This document shows, piece by piece, positions 58,665-64,000 of a stretch of 64,000 bases of DNA. Each line of letters begins with the position of its first letter. The stretch's first letter is position 1. The notes under the pieces were generated by a model that worked only from the letters and a program-made list of their open reading frames with translations, did not search any database and was not told where the DNA came from. The DNA is taken from the NCBI RefSeq assembly GCF_001693415.1, contig NZ_MAKX01000035.1, positions 88,967 to 152,966 of the forward strand, read 5' to 3'. The stretch comes from Tenacibaculum soleae. Lineage in GTDB: Bacteria; Bacteroidota; Bacteroidia; Flavobacteriales; Flavobacteriaceae. Position numbers and translations under genes: made by a program.

Positions 58665-60875
58665 ATGAGTACATCAAAAAATAAAATTACGTTTAGTAGA
58701 AGGAGTTTTTTAAGAACATCGGCATTAGCAGGTGGCGGAATTATGATTGGGTTTAATTTGTTTACCGCATGCAAGCCCAATGTAAAACCATCAGTTGATA
58801 TTGAAAATTTAAATTTTAATGATTTCAATGCATTTATTCAAATATCTAACGAAGGTTATGTAACTATTTATTCTCCAAATCCAGAAATTGGGCAAGGTGT
58901 TAAAACTTCTATGCCAATGCTTATAGCCGAAGAACTAGATGTTGATTGGAATAATGTACATGTAGCACAAGCTCCATTAGATACTAAAAATTATAAACGT
59001 CAGTTGGCAGGAGGGAGTCAATCAATACGTTTTGGTTGGGATGCTTTAAGGCAAACCGGCGCCACAGCAAAACAAATGTTGGTAAATGCTGCCGCTGTAA
59101 AATGGGGCGTAGATCCAGTAACATGTAAAGCATCAAACGGAATTATAACGAATGCTAAAGGAGAAAATTTAGGATATGGAGATGTTGTAAAAGAAGCAGC
59201 TGCTATGAAAGTTCCTGAAAATGTAACCTTAAAAAAACCTGCCGAGTTTACAATTATAGGTAAAAATGCAACCAATGTTGATTTAAAAAAAATAGTAACA
59301 GGTAAACCTTTATTTGGTTTAGATTATAAAGCTTCAGGTATGGTATACGCTACCGTTTTAAGGCCACCAGCATTTGGTCAAATATTAGCTTCTTTTGATG
59401 CTACTGAGGCTAAAAAAATAGCGGGAGTAATAGATGTTATAACAATAGGTGAAAAAGTAAGAAAGTTTTTAGATTCGGGTAAGTCAAATTGGACCTTTAA
59501 AATGTCAGAGTCTGATAAAGTAGTGGTCATTGCCAAAAATACTTGGGCGGCAATTAAAGGAAAAAATGCTATAAAAGCTGTTTGGAAAACCAGTAGTAAA
59601 AAATTAGAAAATACTGAAACTCATGATGAAATTCTAAATGATATTTTAGATGCTAAAGATTTTGATGTACGTCGTGAAGATGGAAATATCGAAAAAGCAT
59701 TTGCAGTAGCAGATAAAATAGTTGAAAGAACGTATCATTCACCTTTTTTACCTCATAATTGTTTAGAGCCAATGAATTTTTTCGCCAATGTTACTTCAGA
59801 AAAAATTGATTTAATTGGTCCAGTACAAACTCCAGAATTTGCAGCGATGGTAGTTTCAGAAATGCTAGGTAGAGATTTAGCCGATGTTCAAGTGCATATG
59901 ACAAGAATGGGAGGAGGATTTGGTCGACGTTTATATGGTGATTTTGTATATGAAGCTGCTGAAATATCTAATACAATTAAAAAGCCTGTAAAAGTTATAT
60001 CGACAAGAGAAGATGATATGACTACAGGGGTTTATCGCCCAGCAATAAAATATCGAATTGCAGCTTCAATTAAAAATAATAAAATTACAGGATATCATTT
60101 AAAAGAAGCAGCTATTGATGGTAATATGTATGGGTTAATACCACATTTTTTTCCTGCAGGATGTATTGCAAATTATAAAGTATCTACAAAAAATTATCAA
60201 AGTGATATTACAACAGGGGCATGGAGAGCTCCGTATACTAATTTTTTAGCCTTTGCAGAGCAAGCCTTTTTTGATGAGCTAGCAACAGAATTAAATGTAG
60301 ATACTGTACAATTGCGTATCGATTTATTGCAAAACGTAAAAGATACTCAAGATAAAAAGATTGAGTATTCAGGTAAAAGAATGGAAGACACCATAAAACT
60401 AGCTGTAGAAAAAGGAAATTGGGGTAAAGAAAAAGAAGGTGTTTATCAAGGTTTTTCTGCATATTACAGTCATAACACTCATGTTGCAGAAGTAGCTGAG
60501 GTTGTTTTAAAAGACGGATTGCCCGTGGTTACAAAAGTAATTGCAGCGGTAGATTGCGGAATTGTAGTAAATCCAACCGGAGCAATAAATCAAGTACAAG
60601 GTGGTGTAATCGACGGAATTGGACATGCAATGTATGCTGATTTAACTTTCGAAAAAGGGAAACCATCTAATAAAAATTTTGATACCTATCGATTAATAAG
60701 AATGAATGAAACACCTAAGGTAGAAGTACATTTTGTTAAAAACGAATTATCGCCAACAGGGTTAGGTGAGCCAGGATTGCCCCCGGCAGGTGGAGCAGTT
60801 GCAAATGCAATTTATAAAGCTTTAGGAAAACGTTTGTATAAACAACCGTTTATCAATCAGTTAAAACAACCATAA
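58665..60875 (+). CDS. Tat-exported molybdopterin-binding subunit of a molybdenum hydroxylase
   Basis: A 736-residue large subunit (isoquinoline 1-oxidoreductase beta/aldehyde oxidase type). SRRSFLRTS at residues 11-19 is a Tat signal, followed by a hydrophobic run and Cys36 (LFTACKP), so it may be a periplasmic lipoprotein. Molybdenum-cofactor motifs include GGGFGRRLYGDF, GAWRAPYTNFLAFA and GEPGLPPAGGAVANAI near the C-terminus. No FAD subunit or cytochrome partner gene is adjacent, unlike xanthine dehydrogenases, so electrons must leave by an unlinked carrier. Substrate, an aldehyde or N-heterocycle, is unknown. Confidence 0.92.
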   Translation: MSTSKNKITFSRRSFLRTSALAGGGIMIGFNLFTACKPNVKPSVDIENLNFNDFNAFIQISNEGYVTIYSPNPEIGQGVKTSMPMLIAEELDVDWNNVHVAQAPLDTKNYKRQLAGGSQSIRFGWDALRQTGATAKQMLVNAAAVKWGVDPVTCKASNGIITNAKGENLGYGDVVKEAAAMKVPENVTLKKPAEFTIIGKNATNVDLKKIVTGKPLFGLDYKASGMVYATVLRPPAFGQILASFDATEAKKIAGVIDVITIGEKVRKFLDSGKSNWTFKMSESDKVVVIAKNTWAAIKGKNAIKAVWKTSSKKLENTETHDEILNDILDAKDFDVRREDGNIEKAFAVADKIVERTYHSPFLPHNCLEPMNFFANVTSEKIDLIGPVQTPEFAAMVVSEMLGRDLADVQVHMTRMGGGFGRRLYGDFVYEAAEISNTIKKPVKVISTREDDMTTGVYRPAIKYRIAASIKNNKITGYHLKEAAIDGNMYGLIPHFFPAGCIANYKVSTKNYQSDITTGAWRAPYTNFLAFAEQAFFDELATELNVDTVQLRIDLLQNVKDTQDKKIEYSGKRMEDTIKLAVEKGNWGKEKEGVYQGFSAYYSHNTHVAEVAEVVLKDGLPVVTKVIAAVDCGIVVNPTGAINQVQGGVIDGIGHAMYADLTFEKGKPSNKNFDTYRLIRMNETPKVEVHFVKNELSPTGLGEPGLPPAGGAVANAIYKALGKRLYKQPFINQLKQP

Positions 60876-60903
60876 AAACATAATTAAAAATAAGTCTTAA
60901 TAG

Positions 60904-60936
60904 AAAAGATATCGATTTCGATATCTTTTTTTATTT
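60904..60936 (+). terminator. Terminator of the molybdenum hydroxylase operon
   Basis: AAAAGATATCG (60904-60914) pairs with CGATATCTTTT (60919-60929), four-base loop, then T's. Confidence 0.88.
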
Positions 60937-61015
60937 CAAGTCATTAAGGAGGTTGTCAATTTTGAAAATTTCTTAAAAAGCATTATTTTCGCAGCATAAA
61001 ATTACAAAAGTAATA

Positions 61016-62269
61016 ATGGTAAAAGATTTATTTGAAAGAATTAAAGAAGATAAAGGGCCTTTAGGAAAATGGGCAGATAAAGCAGAAGGTTATTTTGTAT
61101 TTCCTAAATTAGAAGGGCCAATTTCTAACAGAATGTCTTTCAACGGTAAGAAGGTAGTTACTTGGAGTATCAACGATTATTTAGGGCTAGCAAATCACCC
61201 AGATGTTTTAAAAGCAGATGGAGATTCAGCTGCTGCTGATGGGTTAGCATATCCAATGGGAGCGCGTATGATGTCTGGCCATACAAAGTATCACGAGCAA
61301 TTAGAGCAAGAGTGTGCTGAATTTGTAGAGAAAGAAGCAGCGTATTTAGTAAATTTCGGGTACCAAGGAATGGTTTCGGCCATCGATGCTTTGGTAAATA
61401 AAGATGATATTATTGTGTATGATATGGATACACATGCATGTATTATTGACGGAGTTCGTTTACATGCTGGTAAACGTTTTGTGTACCGCCATAATGATAT
61501 AGAAAGTTGCGAAAAAAATTTAAAGAGAGCAACCAGGATGGCAGAAAAAACTGGTGGAGGAATTCTATTAGTTTCAGAAGGAGTTTTTGGAATGCGTGGT
61601 GAGCAAGGTCGTTTAAAAGAGATTGTAGCTTTAAAAGAAAAATATAACTTTAGACTTTTAGTTGATGATGCACATGGTTTCGGAACTTTAGGTGAAGGTG
61701 GAAAAGGAACAGGTTTTGAGCAAGGGGTTCAAGAAGGTATTGATGTTTATTTTGCAACATTCGCAAAATCAATGGCAGGTATTGGAGCTTTCTTTGCAGG
61801 AGATAAAGATGTAATTCAGTATTTGCAATATAACATGCGTTCGCAAATGTTTGCAAAATCATTACCAATGCCAATGGTAAAAGGAGCATTAAAGCGTTTG
61901 GATATGATGCGTACAATGCCTGAGTTAAAAGAAAATTTATGGAAAATTACAAACGCTTTACAATCAGGTTTACGTAATGCTGGTTTTGATTTAGGAACTA
62001 CGCAAACATGTATCACTCCTGTATATTTAAAAGGAGAAATACCAGAAGCAATGGCAATGGTGCAAGATTTACGTGAAAATCACGGGGTATTTTGTTCAAT
62101 TGTAGTGTATCCAGTAATTCCTAAAGGATTAATTATATTAAGATTAATTCCAACAGCACGTCATACACAAGCAGATGTTGATGAAACAATTGTAGCTTTT
62201 TCAGCAATAAGAGAAAAATTAGAAAACGGAACTTATAAAAAAGTAGCCGAAGCAATTATGGCTAAATAG
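61016..62269 (+). CDS. Alpha-oxoamine synthase (serine palmitoyltransferase/cysteate acyltransferase-like)
   Basis: A 417-residue PLP enzyme that condenses an amino acid with an acyl thioester, releasing CO2. PLP-lysine Lys251 lies in FATFAKSMAGIGAFF, and the cofactor-contact Asp217 and His220 in VDDAHGFGTLGEGG; Gly-rich YPMGARMMSGHTKYHEQLE is the substrate-side loop. Relatives make 8-amino-7-oxononanoate, 2-amino-3-ketobutyrate, sphingoid bases or capnine-type sulfonolipid bases. With no biotin genes beside it, a lipid role is more likely; sulfonolipids are characteristic of this family of bacteria. It is monocistronic, with its own terminator. Confidence 0.88.
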   Translation: MVKDLFERIKEDKGPLGKWADKAEGYFVFPKLEGPISNRMSFNGKKVVTWSINDYLGLANHPDVLKADGDSAAADGLAYPMGARMMSGHTKYHEQLEQECAEFVEKEAAYLVNFGYQGMVSAIDALVNKDDIIVYDMDTHACIIDGVRLHAGKRFVYRHNDIESCEKNLKRATRMAEKTGGGILLVSEGVFGMRGEQGRLKEIVALKEKYNFRLLVDDAHGFGTLGEGGKGTGFEQGVQEGIDVYFATFAKSMAGIGAFFAGDKDVIQYLQYNMRSQMFAKSLPMPMVKGALKRLDMMRTMPELKENLWKITNALQSGLRNAGFDLGTTQTCITPVYLKGEIPEAMAMVQDLRENHGVFCSIVVYPVIPKGLIILRLIPTARHTQADVDETIVAFSAIREKLENGTYKKVAEAIMAK

Positions 62270-62290
62270 CAAAATGCTCAGAAAATAAAA

Positions 62291-62320
62291 AAAAACTCAT
62301 GAAATATTTCATGAGTTTTT
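62291..62320 (+). terminator. Perfect palindromic terminator after the oxoamine synthase gene
   Basis: A 30-base perfect palindrome (AAAAACTCATGAAAT and its complement) ending in T's, 22 bases after the stop. It contains an ATG that is in frame with the next gene but cannot be its start. Confidence 0.92.
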
Positions 62321-62348
62321 TTGTTTTAAAAAGAAACGAATACATTTG
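62320..62348 (+). promoter_or_regulatory. Promoter of the DUF4294 gene
   Basis: TTTG (62320-62323), 17 bases, then TACATTTG (62341-62348), an exact TAnnTTTG. The start would be near 62355, so the real ATG is 62374. Confidence 0.65.
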
Positions 62349-62373
62349 GTACTACTTATTGATACTAAAAAAA

Positions 62374-63111
62374 ATGAAAAAGTTTTTATACCTATATATA
62401 ATATTACAAGTTACCGTTCTAAAAGCGCAAATACAGGACACTTTACCTGATTTTAATAATGACTATTTTTTAGTCAAAAACGGAGATAGTTTAATGATTG
62501 CGTTAAATGAAGTCGCTATCTTACCAAAGCACAAATATAAAACAGCATCAGACGCTCGTTATTATTATTGGTTTAAACGTAAAGTTTTCAAAGCGTATCC
62601 TTATGCAGTGCTAGCTATAAAAAAAATTGATAGTGTAGCGACACACTTATCGACATTAAAATCAAAAAAAGCGAAAAGAAGATTCGTAAAAAAAACACAA
62701 AAGTACCTAGAAGAAGAGTTGACAAAACCATTAAAAAAGTTAACAAGAACCGAAGGACGAATTTTGCTAAAGTTAATTCATCGACAATCAGGGAAAACAG
62801 CCTTTAATAATGTAAAAGAATTACGAAGTGGTTGGAAAGCGTTTTGGTATAACGCAACAGCTAATATGTTTAAGTTGTCATTAAAATCAGAATATCTTCC
62901 TAGTCTTGAAAATGAAGACTTTTTAATAGAAGATGTGTTGCAACGAGCATTTATAGAAGAGAAGTTAGAATATCAAAAACCTAAATTGAAAAAAGATTAT
63001 TTATCTATAGTATCAAAGGGCAGAGGGTATATTGATGTAGAATTCTACAAGGAGATGTTTGCAAAACAACGCAAAAAGCGTGCTAAAAAGAACAAACGAA
63101 AAAAAACGTAA
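62374..63111 (+). CDS. DUF4294 family exported protein
   Basis: A 245-residue protein from ATG 62374: signal peptide MKKFLYLYIILQVTVLKAQ, then the DUF4294 body (LNEVAILPKHKYKTASDARYYYWFKRKVFKAYPYAVLAIKKI, about residues 45-90; EGRILLKLIHRQSGKTAFNNVKELRSGWKAFWYNATANMFKLSLK) and a Lys/Arg-rich tail (KKRAKKNKRKKT). The open frame extends 75 bases further up, but that part lies in the previous gene's terminator and upstream of this gene's promoter. Function unknown; restricted to Bacteroidota. Confidence 0.88.
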   Translation: MKKFLYLYIILQVTVLKAQIQDTLPDFNNDYFLVKNGDSLMIALNEVAILPKHKYKTASDARYYYWFKRKVFKAYPYAVLAIKKIDSVATHLSTLKSKKAKRRFVKKTQKYLEEELTKPLKKLTRTEGRILLKLIHRQSGKTAFNNVKELRSGWKAFWYNATANMFKLSLKSEYLPSLENEDFLIEDVLQRAFIEEKLEYQKPKLKKDYLSIVSKGRGYIDVEFYKEMFAKQRKKRAKKNKRKKT

Positions 63112-63153
63112 ACAAAATCATTTTTACTACAATATAAGTTTGTTATTTTTATG

Positions 63154-63251
63154 GCGCGACAATTTTTCGCAAAAATTGTCGGGCTTTCACTCCTCGCTTT
63201 TTAGCTTTACCAAGTAAAAAGAGCTCAAACAGATCGTTCAATCCCTCGCGC
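63154..63251. repeat. Intergenic REP-like palindromic repeat, copy 2 (inverted)
   Basis: Reverse complement reads GAGGGATTGAACGATCTG, TTTGAGCTCTTTTT, ... AAAAAGCGAGGAGTGAAAGC, matching copy 1 at 17690-17772 almost word for word. Its left end holds a perfect 11-base hairpin CGACAATTTTT/AAAAATTGTCG (63157-63167 with 63171-63181). Confidence 0.6.
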
Positions 63252-63347
63252 AAAACTATTTAAAGATGATTATATAAAATAAAAAACAGCTAACTATCTA
63301 AAAAACAACACGAAGTAAAGAGCGTCAAAAAAAACATAAAATAAAGC

Positions 63348-63378
63348 ATTGTCATGTTAAAAAAGGGATCTATATTTG
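63348..63378 (+). promoter_or_regulatory. rRNA promoter P1
   Basis: TTG (63348-63350), 20 bases, TATATTTG (63371-63378), followed by CACCCGC. Confidence 0.7.
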
Positions 63379-63477
63379 CACCCGCTAAGGGAAAAACGCA
63401 AGTTTAAGATTAGTGAAAGTTCATAAAACATTGTTAAGATATCATCAAGAAAAGATTAAAAATAAGTTGCAAATAAC

Positions 63478-63509
63478 TTGTTTAAATCAAAAGAAAGAAA
63501 GTATCTTTG
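63478..63509 (+). promoter_or_regulatory. rRNA promoter P2
   Basis: TTG (63478-63480), 21 bases, TATCTTTG (63502-63509), followed by CAGTCCG. Confidence 0.7.
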
Positions 63510-63578
63510 CAGTCCGTTTAAAACTCGGAAGTTCATTAAAAACATCGCGAAAATAAACTAAAAAAAACTTCAAAAAAG

Positions 63579-63610
63579 TTTTGTCAGTTTTTAAAAAGTT
63601 TATATATTTG
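63579..63610 (+). promoter_or_regulatory. rRNA promoter P3
   Basis: TTTTG (63579-63583), 19 bases, TATATTTG (63603-63610), followed by CAACCGC; the closest to ideal of the three. Confidence 0.75.
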
Positions 63611-63640
63611 CAACCGCTTTAAGAAAGCGAAAACGATCAG

Positions 63641-63695
63641 AGAAATTTTGGAATGATTTGGTAATAAAATCAGTTAGTTCGAATCTAACATTTCT
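63641..63695 (+). other. tRNA-like fold in the 16S leader, lacking an anticodon arm
   Basis: AGAAAT (63641-63646) pairs with ATTTCT (63690-63695) as an acceptor stem. TGATTT-GGTAATA-AAATCA (63654-63672) is a D-arm with a GG-bearing loop. GTTAG-TTCGAAT-CTAAC (63673-63689) is a perfect T-arm with the canonical T-loop. The three stems abut as in a tRNA without its anticodon arm. Confidence 0.5.
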
Positions 63696-63862
63696 ACAAG
63701 AAGTCTGAGAAGGTAATCAAGTTGAGAATACTTGCGAGTGTCGACTCGACACGTTCATTGAAAATATTGAAATTGACAGCGTAAACAAAGAGTAGAATAA
63801 CCATGTTTAACTTCGTTAAACAAATTCTTTTGAAACTTATTCATTAATATTATTTAAAATAT

Positions 63863-64000
63863 ACAATGAAGAGTTTGATCCTGGCTCAGGATGAACGCTA
63901 GCGGCAGGCTTAACACATGCAAGTCGAGGGGTAACATTGTAGCTTGCTACAGATGACGACCGGCGAACGGGTGCGTAACGCGTATAGAATCTGCCTTGTA
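63863..64000 (+). rRNA. rrs: 16S ribosomal RNA, 5' part (cut by window end)
   Basis: ACAATGAAGAGTTTGATCCT and the following CTGGCTCAGGATGAACGC, then AACACATGCAAGTCGA, are the conserved 5' end of bacterial 16S rRNA with Bacteroidota-type bases. The mature end is placed at 63863 by alignment in mind to E. coli (five bases before GAAGAG). It continues past the window. Confidence 0.97.

Larger units (their letters stand above)
63112..63862 (+). other. rRNA operon control region and leader
   Basis: 751 bases without ORF. Left: a REP-like repeat (63154-63251). Centre: three promoters (63348-63378, 63478-63509, 63579-63610). Right: the transcribed leader with a tRNA-like fold (63641-63695), a GTGTCGA/TCGACAC hairpin (about 63738-63752), a boxA-like TTCATTGAAAATATTG tract (63755-63770) and a TGTTTAAC/GTTAAACA hairpin (about 63804-63822). 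The leader ends at the 16S 5' end. Confidence 0.75.

Noticed and set aside
63641..63697. A functional tRNA gene in the rRNA leader
   Set aside because: D-like and T arms are present but there is no anticodon arm and the acceptor stem has only six pairs; kept only as a tRNA-like element.
1..64000. CRISPR arrays, prophage, insertion sequences, toxin-antitoxin or restriction systems
   Set aside because: No direct-repeat/spacer pattern, transposase, integrase, phage structural or nuclease genes were seen on reading all frames.

Overview
The window is AT-rich chromosomal DNA from a member of the Bacteroidota, almost certainly family Flavobacteriaceae. The lineage evidence is gldF/gldG gliding genes, a type IX secretion (T9SS) sorting domain, Flavobacteriia-typical families (DUF4834, DUF2911, DUF4294, DUF6503, FabV), repeated promoters of the form TAnnTTTG with an upstream TTG, and the start of a Bacteroidota-type 16S rRNA gene at the right edge. 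I cannot name the genus from sequence alone. No phage, insertion sequence, CRISPR array or defence island is visible; the content is mostly housekeeping and metabolic.

Layout. 1-3200 (minus): rsmE (cut by the window edge), a GNAT-like protein and an outer-membrane barrel with a long Lys/Glu tail. 3365-11647 (plus): DUF4834, YfhO, then a surface-glycan block (methyltransferase, two glycosyltransferases, WecB, flippase), in which the last three genes all start with TTG. 12090-16578 (minus): GNAT, VF530-type protein, htpG, GH109-like enzyme. 16675-20782: a KAS III enzyme, a TonB-type outer-membrane receptor, a CoA-binding protein. 20779-23919 (minus): pyrR-pyrB-STAS-like-T9SS mini-protein-rnz. 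24067-27525: SulP transporter, then oxyR and dps, divergent. 27580-36118: TauE, AraC regulator, acs, a soluble NtrB-like kinase, an NtrC-like sigma-54 activator, a 63-residue Cys protein, glutamate dehydrogenase and a helical protein. 36246-39468: Crp regulator, desaturase, ABC exporter. 39779-46127: PhoX-like lipoprotein, di-heme peroxidase, DUF6503 lipoprotein, a 35-residue membrane peptide, Na+ symporter, GNAT. 46131-53816: flavoprotein, DUF2911, aquaporin, NAD-binding protein, gldG/gldF with three upstream genes. 53937-63111: phoH, purC, fabV, a periplasmic molybdenum hydroxylase pair, an alpha-oxoamine synthase, DUF4294. 63112-64000: a repeat, three tandem rRNA promoters, a leader with a tRNA-like fold, and the 16S start.

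How the parts connect. The kinase and the NtrC-like regulator sit directly before a textbook sigma-54 promoter (34157-34173) that drives the small Cys protein and glutamate dehydrogenase, so this is a self-contained nitrogen or carbon switch. OxyR keeps both redox cysteines at the E. coli positions (199 and 208) and is divergent from dps with three TATCAA-type half-sites between them. htpG has its own sigma-54-like promoter plus a TGTCA direct repeat.

The most novel-looking signals are non-coding. There are two short promoter-to-terminator units with no ORF that carry C-runs (CCCCCTAAA, CCCCCTTTAA). Related CCCCTA motifs occur just upstream of two mRNA starts. There is an inverted-repeat or pseudoknot element near 11930-11985, and a cloverleaf lacking an anticodon arm inside the rRNA leader. 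A 94-residue insert made of four 17-residue repeats in the SulP transporter is the most unusual protein feature. All function assignments come from reading motifs; no database search was run.
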